Assembly (NCBI RefSeq): GCF_037975245.1
Contig: NC_092562.1
Location: 22,211,054-22,275,053, forward strand
Origin: Apostichopus japonicus
Lineage: Eukaryota > Echinodermata > Holothuroidea > Aspidochirotida > Stichopodidae
DNA length: 64,000 nt
Reading direction: 5' to 3'
Numbering within the stretch: position 1 is the first letter of the stretch; every line of letters begins with the position of its first letter. The position numbers and the translations under genes are program-made. Below are positions 46,801 to 60,600 of this stretch, piece after piece. The notes below the pieces were generated by a model. The model saw only the letters and a list, made by a program, of their open reading frames with translations, was not told the origin of the DNA and made no database searches.

Positions 46801-49800
46801 TGTCAAAAGAAGTGAAGCCACGCCCAACCTTTATTTGCCATTATTTAAGTGTGTGACTGAGTCATTGATGCATGAATGCGTATGCACTATTATCGGCACC
46901 TTCGTGTTTCGTCATTAGCATTGGGATAGAGATCATTGTGGCAACACATTCCTCAAATATCTGTGAATAAGTTGAGTTCACACATTGTTACAGTTTGCCC
47001 TCTCATACAAGTTAGAAGATCGAAAAAGTCTTAATATGACATCATGAAGCTACATGTGCATTTATTTTTCTATACTTTATTTATTACAATATTCATCTTC
47101 GGAGATGGAAATGCGCTTTTAAAGCTGAATCTAAAAGGTTGAAGCTCGTGACATAACCTGTTGATGACAATGGTTTCGATGTCAACACTATATAGCTGTA
47201 AACATTCTACCTTGAAAGTATGAAAGGAAAAACAGAAATAAGGTAAATATTTTTAAGATCACGGGATCTTCGTGTCACGAACCGTACCACTCGACCACAG
47301 TGATTCTACTGGTGTGTTAAAGAGTATAAATTGGCTTTGAATAACTGTCATTAAGGGCGTATTACCCAAGTGTTTTGATTGTACAGAGTGCACTCCTGTC
47401 ATCGGCGTGCAAGGGGGGGGGGGACTAAGTGTTCAAGTGGGGAAGTGGGGAGGTTTTTGCGCGAGACCAGTTCGGTCATGTGGGGTACTTTTTCAAATGA
47501 CACATCGTAAACACATGTGACCATGGTAACGGTCTTGTTATGAATGTTCCTGTACCCAAATTGAGCATTAATTCCGGAGTTTCATCCGTTTAATTGTTGA
47601 AGGGATAGTTCAACTAAAAACATGAATATAATATGCCGAAACCTGCAAGCCCAAAGGGGGTGAAGCCTAAATGGGGGTGGGGGATTATATTCCCCCCAGG
47701 AAAATTTGGAAATTAAACACTAATAGATGCAACTTCCGGGCATCTAGTAATCAAGATAAGTATACATAGAAACCTTTTTTTATCGAATCGCGCATTACTA
47801 TGCAATGTGGCCACTCACTGCAATTTCGGAATAGGCTATCCAGTACTTATGATCGGTAATAGGAGCGACCCCCCCCCCCCTTGTTGTGTACCCAGAGACA
47901 AAAATTATGTAACTAAAAACAGGAAATATCACTTAAGACCTTTTTTTTTTAGGTTGAAGGAAGTTCGCTACTACGTAATACAATACTCTTACCATTGTTT
48001 ATTTCCTGAAACGTGTGAGGCATTTCAGGCAAAAAAATTCTTTGCTCATCATAGCGCTCTGTTAAGTGTTTAAAAGCTTCCTTTGTGGGAAGTGCCCCGT
48101 TTAAAATTCTATCTACCCCCCCCCCCTTCAAGTTTCTGGCTAAGTCCCTGCGCGTGATCACGTACTCGGGGTGTGATCCGCTACTTGTCAATATGAAATC
48201 CGGATCTGATCTGCATGTACTCTACAATATTGATCTCGAGCACAGGATCTGATCCCGAACAGGGTGCACCCCTAGTGCAGAACAATGAAAGGACAAGTGT
48301 GATAGGACTTGTGCAAGTATGGTATCGTGTTGCAGTAACTTTCTTGTAAGGAGATTGTTTTTGCAAAATATACTGTAACTGTTGTCTCCCATTTATTTAA
48401 GCAATTTTATGCACATGCCGCAACAAACGGAAAATGTTGTTATTCGTATACCTTAAATCTGAATAATTAAATTTCTGCAACCATATATACAATTAATTCA
48501 CACGATTCATACTGCAAATTGTTGCAATAAGGTTTTAGAATAGTGCCTCGGGACATACAGGCAGAGATGAACAATTAACCGATTCACTTTGAAAATGCCT
48601 CAGACTAATGTTGGCTGTGTTCAAACAGGGATGTGTTATCTAAATGACATGTGTTATCTACGTAACACACCACTGGTTCAAACTACGACACCATTTTAAC
48701 ATCCCTCTAACACTGTACGACCAGGGAAACCGCATATCTAACCCTGTATGATGACTATCGAAAAAATTTCCAATCGGATGTATCTTGAAAGTACTGTAAC
48801 CGAACTCGGGTAGTATTTTAACTTTACAGCCTCCGAAGCCTGCTAGGGATCGAAACGTCAGGCCAACTTATCTTTACACATTCTCTTACGCAGTTTTCTG
48901 ACAGTTTTGCTATATTTTAATTTTAACTTTTGAAAGCTATTCGTTATGCTGTATTAAATGTTTAAACTTTAAGAAATGTAATTCTTTCCCTGGAATCCCC
49001 GTTATCCACTTTAGTTGTTTGCTATGACGTAAGCAATTGTGCACCTGGTTTGAAGAGTTGAGCTTTCCGGTCTCCGAAAGACAGGTGACCACAACTCAGA
49101 GGCGGTGTTCATTGAAGTAGTAAATTCTCACGCCGGTAAACGAAGGCCAATATTAAGGCTAGTTTAAAACAAGCTAATGCCAATATGCAGTGGGACGCTC
49201 TTTGACAAATTCTCATACAAGACGAGATACAATTCTATGCAAGGTAAGTTATCTCATCATGTCTATCAACCAAGATTGTATGTTTCTAATACCTCGGCAC
49301 CGTCTCTAACTGTTCGTAGATATTGTATTTACTGTAATACATTTGTGAGTCGAATGAATAGTTAGAAAATGGCACTATTGATTCGGGCTTCAATGGACTT
49401 GCCTGTAAGTTCAATAATATCTAGTATTATGTGAGTTTAAAATATTAATTATGCAACACTAAAGGTAACCTCTCTTTGACCACTTGATTAAATCTGAATC
49501 AAAATAAGGGCGTCGATCATTGTTGTAAGAGGCTTTTCTAGCTAACATATGCTCGTGGATGCATTAACAAAGCAATACATGAAATAATGTGAGTGTGTTT
49601 AAATGATTGTATTTAACAGTACATTTTATATCATTTTTAAACACAGGTATATAGCATAAACATTTTCGAACAAATTGTTTAAAATGCATACATCTAGGAC
49701 GTCGCCCACAAAACGTTCTTTTGTCAAGTTTCACATTTGTTTACAATATATAATGAGAAAATCTAATGTAATAAATACAACAAATGTACTTGCTGGAAAC

Positions 49801-52500
49801 ATACTATGTATAATGAAGGGGGAGGGGTAGAATGAGGAGATACGTCACCCAGCCAATTTGAGTATGCTTTTGATCAAGTGTATTTGAGTATTATGGAGGG
49901 ATCATATCAGCAATTAGTTTGCCAATCCAGGAAACTGGATCGACGCCCGTGACAGTGGCTATGATAATAAATTTCAGATAATACAAGGATAGACTGAAGT
50001 GTAATTAATAGTAATCAGTTAGATATTGCTGTCCAAATTGCGAGAAAATATACATTATCCCAGGTATAAAGGCCAATGTAGAATAAGATACCCGAACGTT
50101 TAATTCTCTCAAAGTAATGTTGGTCTGGCATTTCAATGAGCCAGGAAACTATACGTTTATATCTGATAGATATACCGTAATAATTGATTATACAGGCACA
50201 ACTTCTAAGTCCAAATAATAAGACACGTTAAATACAGTGTTCACAGTATTCCAGATTCATTGGAGTAATCTGTCGTTACTATTTGCATACGAGTTTGATT
50301 GGCAGTTCAGTTCTTTAACGCAATCCGGTGTGATCATGTGATCTGGTCTAATTCCTTTTGTGAGAGTTACACTCTCACTTATTACTTTAGACAAGTTATA
50401 TTTCCACTCTCTTAGAATCAAACTGCTTAAATAAAAGGCAAGTGTTGATTAAAGTTACAGGCAAGACGATGTAAACCTTGTTACATTTATTTCTTTTAAT
50501 AGACTTGGAATAGCATTAAAATAATGTTCGCAAGCCTTTAGTGAACGGGTTACATAACACACCAGGAAACAACATCTATCGTTAGTCTGCACATTGGTCA
50601 GTGGCAAAGAAGGTCGGGTCAGATTTTGAGAAATTGTCACCGAGCCCTCTTCTTGAAGCCTTCATTGCCAAAAGTAACATATAATATGTATAAATTATAA
50701 GTAGTTATTTATATCATATTCTCCCGTAATCGTAGTGGTAATAGGAACACTCGTAATTGTGTTTAATTTGTTTTAAAGTCGCGGCTGTCTATGTGCACAT
50801 AAGCTTCGGCAAGTCATCCGACCAGATTAGGCAAGTCATCCGATCAGATTTGAAGACGATACTCGATCTTCCCTACACTGCGTACGAGAGGTTGTCATAC
50901 CTCGTGGCCAGATCAAGAAGTTAGGAGAATTCAATCCAAACATATAATTCTCAGTAAATTTGAGGCCTGTTGTAGATGCGTCCTTTTGTCTACAAAACTC
51001 TCATCACTTCGAACTGCCAATGCGCTGAATAATGCGTTACTAGCACATGGGAGCACATCACATGACCATTCATGGATAGTACGTTTTCCTTCAGTGTATT
51101 GAGACTTCCAGATTATGTATATTTCGATGGTTACCATTACAGTAGGTGTCAATAGCTAACTGATACACCGATTGTACAGGAAGCCCTGTTTTAATTTTTT
51201 TTGTGTAAATTCTACAAATCACAATGTTTTTTCGTCTGTCAAAGTTATAACTAGGCTTTCTGCTCATTTTTTCTATTCTTGGTTTCTGATACGTAATGTG
51301 ACAGTCATTGACAATACTAAATTAGAATTTTCAGACAACAACAAAGCAGTGGTAAACATGGCCTTTAATAGCTCACTATCAAAATTAATTTAAAAAATAA
51401 ATTGCTTTGATCTGTGTTGTGTTGCGAAATAAACCATCGCAACCCTTAATTATGAGAAATAACAGACAAATCACAGTCTAAAGTAACCTTTTCCTTAAAT
51501 AAACTGGATTCATAGCTTGCTATGGTTCTGATGCAAATTATCACAATATACACAGGGCGACCTTCCTTGAGTGATCATGTCTAAAAGCTTTTAACACTTC
51601 CCCCTCCCCCCCCCACCCTCTGTTGACCGTTGACATTAACGCATGTCAGCACCTCTTGCTCATGGTGAGCAAAATATGGCCTTTCAATGTGTATGCAAGT
51701 ATAATTATACATTGACACATGCCTAGAACAGGCATTCAAACTTGTCAAGTGTCAGCATCAGGAGGGTTTCAATGAAGTGAGTTCATAAGTGGCTAGAAAG
51801 CTATGGTATTCCTTAGAAAAAATAAATTTAATAAAAAGGAAAATGGATGTTCAGATTCTGCAAAAAATTAGACTTGAAATTAAGAAATAGAACTCAAATA
51901 TGAAGCCAGACCATCTTTACAATATAGATGAAAACGGTAAATGCGACTTCAATGACACAAATAATATACCCTTTTAAATAGCTTGCACAATCCCACAATC
52001 TTCCCCTCACAGGATGTTGCTGTTATGGGTTCTACTATACAAAAGTCTGCACCTGTGACCAATACAAATTAATTGGTGTATCTCTTAGGGGTAAAATACC
52101 CAAAATAGACAATAAATACAATGAAAAACCAAAAAATACAGCAGTATCATGTGGTTCATGGTTGTGATATTGAAGGCCACTTTTATTGACATTAGCAAAA
52201 CTATGGAAACAGTGTAAAACAAGAAAACAGACTTAACAAACAGCATTGACATGGAAATGAGTAAAAAAAACAGAAGAGTGGAAGGATGATAAGGTTCAAC
52301 ACGAGAAGCTAATTTAATTGTGAAATCCCAGGCTCTTTGGTTCAAAGTATATCCAAAATGACATACATCTGAGTTCATATTTGCATGTGTAACAGCATAA
52401 ATTCCTCTAAACTGTAATCTGGATTAAATTACTGAATAGGCCAAGTATGAACTTGTGGTCAGTGGGATCATTTAGACCTAAGAATCCACAGCATGTAAAA
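46801..52500. other. Intergenic DNA between gene B and the phosphatase gene
   Basis: No exon or RNA gene could be supported. Features are homopolymer runs (G near 47,415; C near 47,870 and 48,118), and a 20-base direct repeat GGCAAGTCATCCGA(C/T)CAGAT at about 50,808-50,847. Confidence 0.5.
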
Positions 52501-52627
52501 CATTGTCTGGAATAGGCACTGTGAATGACATGTGATTCTTGCAATGTATTTACAGGCTACAGAAAGTATCTTGCAAAACTACCTCAATCTTTAAGCAACA
52601 ACTGATCACATCAGGAATACAGTGGGG

Positions 52628-53215
52628 TACCACCCCTGCAGCAACTTACTTCAATTTCTACTTTCAATGCAGAGTTGTACTTTTCCATCGAATTATCAGA
52701 CAAATATTGTTTAATTTCTCTCCAATGTCAAGATTTCTGCCTTTCTTTGTTGGCTTTACACTTAGTACAGAAAAAACAAACCCCAAATCACCAGTAGCAA
52801 ATTTATAACATAATACAATTTAAAAATATTTCAGTTACTTTATATTGACAATGGACTTCACTTGTAAAACACCAATATCAAAACACCAGTTGGTAAACTG
52901 CAGGTTAGTGTTGACTGTGTTACTCCTTTGAGAACCCTGCAGTACCTTACTTTAATATTTACTTTCAATGCAGAACCGAACATTAGACAGAGAGTGTGAC
53001 TTTCCCCTCTGTGTTTCCCTACAATATCCAGATTTGTCTTTTTTCCTTCTTTGTTGGCCTCACACTTAATACAGAAGGAGAAAACCCAAAGCACTAGTAG
53101 CAAATTAATAACATAATAAAGTTTATCAATAATTCAGTCAGTTTATATTGAAAATGGTCTTGTAAAACACCAATATTAAAACACCAGATAATCTGCTGGT
53201 TAATGTTTACTTTGA
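52628..53215. repeat. ~290-bp tandem duplication in probable 3' UTR of the phosphatase gene
   Basis: Unit 1 (about 52,628-52,920) and unit 2 (about 52,930-53,215) share, in order, CTGCAG...CTTACTT, TACTTTCAATGCAGA, TTCTTTGTTGGC, AGTAGCAAAT, TATATTGA, and TTGTAAAACACCAATAT(C/T)AAAACACCAG. The block starts about 480 bases past the stop codon of the minus-strand phosphatase gene. Confidence 0.7.
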
Positions 53216-53690
53216 GAACATTGGGATCAAATTTTGTGTTTTATGCAATACAGAAACCCTGTAGCTTTCATACCTTCCAAAATTTAAATAAACCAAAAAG
53301 GAAATGTTCCACATTAACTTATACACCAAATACAGAATATATTCAATATGAAAACTTTACATAAAAACTTCTTGAACACTATAATTTTAAAAGCCAAAGT
53401 AAGTACATGTTTCCTTTTGAAGTTCAGGTATCTTTGACATCCAAATAAAGAATTCAAATATAAGTGAATAATATTTACAATTATAGCTTGCTATGGATTG
53501 GAGTAAATAGAAATATTCAAACATCAGTTATGCCTCACAGTCATTTTTGAAGCTACAAAATCTCGTCACCTGTAAACTTTACACAACAATGTAAAACACA
53601 AAATGTCCTGGTTATCGTTAAAATAGACCCAAAACTGAATTTCCAGAGTCAAAGTAAAAAAAAAAATCTCCCTGCATTAGGATTTGAATG

Positions 53691-56600
53691 TTAGGCAACC
53701 TTGTTAACAAAGGCTTGCAAAGCTTCATAGCAGAAGAGGAAATCTTTCTGTGAAGAGGGAGAGAGAGAGAACAATGAAATCTGAAAATCAATTTACAGAC
53801 AATTGAATACTTTTTAAAATAATTCAACGCTTTAGGTAAATCCTGAACTAAAGAGACAGGAATTCCACATAAAGTTCATACTGAAAAGATAAGGTTTGTA
53901 ATGTATGAAACACAATATCACATAAATTCCTGAAGACATGACAACTATATTCTGATGTGACACCTATATACCTTTCAATGTTAATTTACAAAACACCAAC
54001 AAAACAGCTAATTTGAAAGGGTTAACTGGTAACTTCTGCTGGGTTGTGATGTACATCTTATCACCTTACTGGTTTGTCCTCAACCCATATAAAAGGTGGT
54101 GAGAGAAATTCTTGCCATGTGTCATGGTACATGTAGGGGTTTTAGATGTTATTTAACTACTTGTCTTGAAAACCTGCTACTAGTCTTCTTTTACAATAAA
54201 TTGCTTCTTGCTCGTTTGGAATAATGTTCCAACTATGGTCACTGACATAGTCCAACTGTTTGTCAATTGTTCTCATGGTTTTAACATGGGTTTTAACATG
54301 GTCTTCTCTGCAAACCTTTGCATATAACTATTGTTTTTTGTAAGAAATATTGAACACCAAAGCATAGAGAGAGAAGATAATATTACAAATACAGATAGAT
54401 GATCTTGGATAATCAAAACTTTGTTCTCACCAGCGTTGAAAAGACATGGGGATTCCTTTCTCTCAGACTTTGAACAGTCTGGAAAATGTCAACTTTATCT
54501 GAGTCTTTGAATCGTTGCATCTCATTATGAATGGTGACATACACCCCACTATGACCAACTCCGTCTCTTAAAAGAAAATGGAACAAAATGTGAGTCCCTT
54601 TATATAATTTAACAAACTGAAACACAAATTCTGGATAGAGTGTGAAGTAACTGCAAAATCGAAGAAGTATTAAGTTTATATACAAATACACGACAATGTA
54701 GTTACAATGTCAAGTTACGAACAAGATGCAGTTTTGCAACTTCTTCATGCTCCAAAGTATGAACAAAAGTTCAGATGACCTGAAATAATTACAAAATAGA
54801 ATTATTATCTGGCTTAATGCATGCTTGAAAGACAACCCACTACAGTAAACTATATTTAAGGCTAATGATACCAAAAGAAACGAGTAAATAATTGATCTGA
54901 ACCATATAATTTATTTGGCATATATACTGTGGCAGAATATTTTCCTGAATTCTTTTAAAGGGAAGAGCTTTGTTGCTAGGAAGGCAGGCAGTGGGTACAA
55001 CACAACATATAACGAATTCGCAATATGTATAGTCAGGCCATCATTGATGACACAATGCATCAATGTAAATCTGATAAATTATCTCTTGCATTTAAAAGAT
55101 TTGAAAAAAAATATATGGTATTTGCATTGACAAATAGATATTCAACTAAAATGCACAAAGGGCTGTTAGATCAGTTACTCCTTGCTACGACTGAATATAT
55201 GATAAATGAATAGTCTATAAGAAACAAAACTTCTAACTTCAGATTAATAGCAATTGATCAATATATTTGCTTAACTTACATGCAGTGAACCACATCTGGT
55301 TCTGGTCCTTCACTGAAACCAACAGCTTCAATAAATCGTATTACATGAATAGCTGTCTTTCCCTCAGGCCAACTGAGTAACTGAAAGTGTTTCAATTTCA
55401 CTGAAGCCTATTAAAAAAAAAATGGCAAAACAATTTGACCATGATTCAGGAAAAACAGGTACATAATGACATAATGGCACAACACTTAGAATTTTCTATA
55501 TCAACATTAAGTTTAAGCTACATAGGAGGCTTTAGAAGAAGTTGTCAATACCTTCAATCTGTGAAAATTTAATATAAATGGGTATAATTATATTGGCATA
55601 TTTGGTAAAAGTTTGCATCAGAGATACCTTTCAAACCCCAATTATAACACTTATGAAAATAAAGGTGAAGCCAAAGTCTCCTTAATCATAAAATAAAACA
55701 ATTTTCATAAAACAAAACAGACTATCCCAAAAACAGAATTATCTGATTCACATACTTGTTCATCGTCTTGATGCTTCACTACCATTTCTCTACATACATA
55801 GAGATCCTCAGTGACAGTGCCGGTGCATTCTACCAGAACACTTCCATACTGGCAATTCCCACTTGGCCAGTACAAGTTACAGGTCTGTGGATGGAAAGAT
55901 TCATTAGCCAAACTTTATTGTACATTGATTTATACTTCAACCGAGTGTTATACTCTGAATAGATTGTCTACCTCCATATATATATATATATATATATGTC
56001 TATTCTTATCTTCACGACAATTGGGTTTAAACTAAACATCTTAACATACCATGCTGCCAAAACTCAAGATACTTGAAATAATATTTGCCATTTCACATTT
56101 TGATCTTAAGTTACGTTAAAAAGGTAGATTGCAAACAATACATAAAGGAGCTGTTATTTCAGTGGAATTATCAGTTCTCAATGGTAAAAAATAACAATCG
56201 TAACATAACAAACAATCTTTATTAATTGAAAAGTTCACCTCTTGATTTTGTTTCTGCTCTCAACATTTGTCCATCAAATTTTTTTCACCATTTCTCCTGT
56301 ACAGATTCATTGGTGGTGAGCATCAACAATGTGACACCTGCAAGAGTTCTAGAGAGATAATGTGACTACTTTGAATAGTACTGTTTTGTTTAGCCTTTAT
56401 AAAACCAGTCTTTTACCTTGTCTGTTGAATCTAGCATGTTGAGCATTATTATTTTGGTGCTTTTCTGGTCATATACCATCCTCCAGAAGTCTTCTACTGT
56501 GGTAGGTAGTGGAGACTGAGTTAAGATGAAAGCATTCTTCTTGAAATAGCTCTGAAATAATGATATAGTAAAAACATAACATTTCCAGTATTTCTGTATC

Positions 56601-57605
56601 ATTTGTTAATGAAGTAGTGCATGTAACCATGTTGACACCATGATTTTACAAGACTTTTACTATGATACTGAAATTTACATATATTATAAGCAAAATATAT
56701 GAAACAGATCAGACCTTCAAATGGTTATCATAATTCTGGTATTTTTGTTGGGGGATATTCAGAAGGAAGGGTGGGATTGTACTTGCGGCATGTGGGTTTT
56801 AGCGTGAAGTTCGGTTCGGAAATTATTTCCATGTATAATATTTCAAATACTAGCTCTCCACTATTCCCTCCTAGTGCATCCAAATAATAATCTTAAGTTG
56901 ATGCTAAGATTAATGAGATTTTTGCACTGTCTAATGTTAGTTCTGAAAGAAGACAGAAAGGTAAAATACTGTACTTACTGTAGTTGCTCTTCCTGTTCAA
57001 ACTTAATTAGGGGATGAATGCTGACCATAAAATGAAACATACATTTTGTTGCTATAATAAGGATATGAATTCAAATCTTTAGGCAGATATGACAAACTAA
57101 TCATCTCACCGACTTTTAATCATGCATAAAATATCAAAGCCATGGCTGACGTACAGTATGGAATAATTAGAGAAACTGATAAGACTCACATTTGCGAAGC
57201 AAGCATTGATGTAGCCACTGCCACCAAGCAGTGATGTGCATTGCAAATGTGGGCTGGACACATCCACTGAAGAAGGAGAATCATAATGAACATTAAGAAA
57301 AGTACTGCCTACTTTGCCATTACAGTATGCAAATGAGGATGCAAAGCATAAAGTCTGTGATATGCAAATTTAAGTTTTGTTACTAAATTAAAAGTGTACA
57401 AAATAAATTTATCTTAGACGTTACTAGTCAGTAATGTTTTGGATCGTAAAAGGAAGTGTCAAAACCCCAGGTAGAGGTGAAATTTACAGCAGGCAAACCT
57501 GCTCTGACACTCACATGGGATGATTTTACTAAATCTGTTCCGATTCTTGTTTTCTGTTGCTGAACCACTCTGTGCATCAATCTGGTACTTTGGTTTCAAC
57601 AAAGA
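53691..57605 (-). CDS. Phosphatase D2 domain exons
   Basis: Exon order: 57605-57515 (SLLKPKYQIDAQ ... NRFSKIIP), 57266-57190 (LDVSSPHLQC ... GSGYINACFAN), 56551-56417 (SYFKKNAFILTQSPLP ... DFWRMVYDQKS), 55884-55756 (CNLYWPSGNCQYGS), 55407-55280 (ASVKLKHFQLLSWPEGKT ... VVHC), 54566-54431 (IDGVGHSGVYVTIHNEM ... VDIFQTVQSLRER) and 53747-53691 (KDFLFCYEALQAF), stop TAA 53693-53691. D2 of receptor PTPs is often inactive; here the P-loop Arg is His and the pTyr-loop KNRY is RNRF. The TQSPLP, DFWRMVY and YWP landmarks show the fold is kept. Confidence 0.92.
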
Positions 57606-60600
57606 CTGAAAGTGAATAATATTGCATTAGTGATGATAAACAAACGCATAAACCTTGTCCGAAATGCAAATGTTCAAATAACGTAAATTACGAATCTTTT
57701 GTCTTTTCAATTTTGCATTTATTTTAGGCCTAAAGATGATTTGTAACACGTATTGTATCTAACTTGAATTGTGGCTTCTTATATTAAGTATTGTTTCACA
57801 GTTTCACAATTTTTCTTCTTCCTCTTAAATTGTAGTTTTGAATCACACTTGCAAAAAAAGAATTCCACACTGCAATCCTCTGATGCATACATCTGGCAAT
57901 TTCCATATTTTACCCAGTTTAGAAGAACGAAGAAAGGTCAGACCATGAAATGAAACTTATTTTGACTATTTTGTAGAACTCAAGTGTTGTAAGCAGCAAT
58001 AGCTATATATTGTTTGCAAGCCTTTATTGCAAAAGCTTTGGTATATGAAAATAACATCCATTTTTTAATAACTCCCCCCTTTATTTAGATAGATATATTA
58101 AGCTGATTTCATAGCTATATTAAAACTTAAAATAACATTGAGTATGACAGTACTGTAACTAAAGAACAGAAAACTCCTTCCATTGGCATAAAAGTATTAA
58201 TAACAGCAAACAATATACCTGAAATTGACCTGAGAGTTTTCTCTTGTTAATGACTAGCTTCTTGAAATTATGTGCCGAGTGAACTGTTACAGGGGTTTGG
58301 TATGCCAACAGGAGAACTTCATAAATGAAGACATATTGAGCCTGTAAAGGGAGCAATGGAGAAAGAAGACCCATATAATCATGTTTACTGCATGTGGAGA
58401 AAGAAGACTCTCGAATCACGTACACGATCATGTAGAAGATAGCAAGCAAAATTGAGCATTCACTAAAATCGTGATGTGTAAATTCTGCGCTTTAATCAAA
58501 ATACCGTATTTGTGTAACACAACATAACCAAATAACATCCAAGCACAGTATCCCCATCTGTCTGAGCATAAGTTGTATTGCAAATTAGGGTTAAAGTATT
58601 CCTTTTGGAAGTGAAATTCAAATGTGGAATATCTGGAAAAACCTGACCAACGCCTCTAAAGCAAATCAGAGATCTATTGAAATTAAAGAATTGACCACAA
58701 TCACTTGCATACTTTGTTCATTCAATCGATTATCATCTTCAAACAATCTGTAAATGTCTTGATGGTCTACATTATCTACCAAACTCCAATTTCACAATCA
58801 GAACCTTTCTCTTGATTTTAATTACCATACAATAGTTTCATTAGTTTCCAAATCATAGAGGAAAGAAAGAATTAAGAACAACTTTTGCAATCATATTGCC
58901 CTGTTTGAGTGTTTCGAGTACTTCCGTTGGCGTCAGTAGTTTTCAGTTACTTATCCTACATGTGTTACAGGAAAATCTTAAATCCCTTCGAAACTACGTT
59001 GATTCAGGAGTTAATACAGTACAATCTGAATCGATGACAGGTATTCCGTAGGGTGGTTAAATGAAAATGATTCGTTGGGACTTTACCCAAAAGGTGTCAT
59101 AATGTTTTATCAATGTTTGGGATTACAATTTTAGCTGCTATTTTTCTGTCCCCTTGCCACTGGCAAAGCCAATTTATGCAATACTAGTCTCACTAAGTAA
59201 TCCTTTGACAATCTAAGCCTCAAACCTACATGTATGTGCTGTCTAAAAGGATGCCCCTCACCTTGGTGCCGACCACATTGATCCTGTTTTTTCTCATTTT
59301 TTTGACAAAGTGGTAGATGCTGATTTCACTACTTTGGGTCAACTCATTCAGAAGACAAAAGAGGCCAATGAATGTCCCTGTGGCTCCAGCACCATCACTG
59401 CAAAGGAAACAATAGTAAAAGCAATATAGACTACAACAGCAAATACATTTATAAAAGAAAAAATACGAGACAAAATACTGTAGTGAGACACATTTATACA
59501 AGTTTTTTATTTAAGTGAATCATGATTTTGCAAATTTGATTATACACAACCTTTTTATTGTGTATGATAATATCATCAAATGAAAAGTAACTTGTCGAAG
59601 AACAAAATCATTTTGGCAATAAAAGAAAACAATGCAAAGTGAAAAACCTGCAATGAACAAGAAGAGGAAAATGTTTCCTTTTCAAGCATAGTTTGACATC
59701 TTTGATATAGTCCAGTAATGATGTCGGATGTTCAGCAGCTCTTCTGTAAGGCCAAGAGTGGTAGTGAAACTGAGTGACGGAAGTAGAGTCTTCTCCCTGT
59801 GATTAAAGAGGTGAACAACAAATCAATAGATAACAATCTTTACCATACTTCATAAATTCATCAGATTGTTGCAAAGATCACACATGTACCCACAACTACT
59901 AGTTGATTGTGTGTATGAAATATCACGTTTTAAATAGCACATGCAATGGATTGCGTTATCGTTTTATAAAAGCTTATATATATATTCTTAAGCTTTCTGC
60001 TAAAGGGCAATTTCTCATCATCACTCATACACTTCTAACATCAGTGTGACATAATTTCTGTCACTTAATTATTATTAAATGACAGAGATTACAGTAAGTA
60101 TGGTGAAAGCTAACTTGACAATTATCGGGCTATTAAATGGATTACCTTGCATTAATTTAGTAATATGATGAAAATTATGTCCCCCCTCTGTTAATTGTAC
60201 CTTTTTCATGATCAGAAGCTCTCTCACTGAGTAATCAGGATAGTTCTTGATACTTTTCAGTGCAACAGACATTTTCCCATAATGTCTTGATGTGCCTTCT
60301 TTCATAGGCCAATATGGTGAACAGGTTTGCTGCAAGACAATGATTGCATTAACAACACAGTATGATTATGATATACAACGTTATTGGAACCTTTCTTGAA
60401 ATCAGGTTTATCAAATGACTGTTTTCTAACCAGAAACAACTTAATTACATTTGGTTGCGAAAGAAGATGACATTTTTCTTGTAATACCCTGCAGAAGATA
60501 CTGCCTATGTTCAGCAACAATATCCCCAACTGTGCTTATCTCCTACTAACTTTTATTATTACCCTTCCTGCCAACTTAAAAATAATTCATAAAAGGACCA

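Noticed and set aside
47250-47310. tRNA-like A-box/B-box sequence on the minus strand (TGGTCGAGTGG ... GGTTCG)
   Set aside because: The boxes are far too close and no cloverleaf could be drawn; at best a degraded tRNA-derived SINE.
47949-48191. 80-codon minus-strand open frame
   Set aside because: No recognisable family, no splice context, and bounded by homopolymer tracts; treated as chance.
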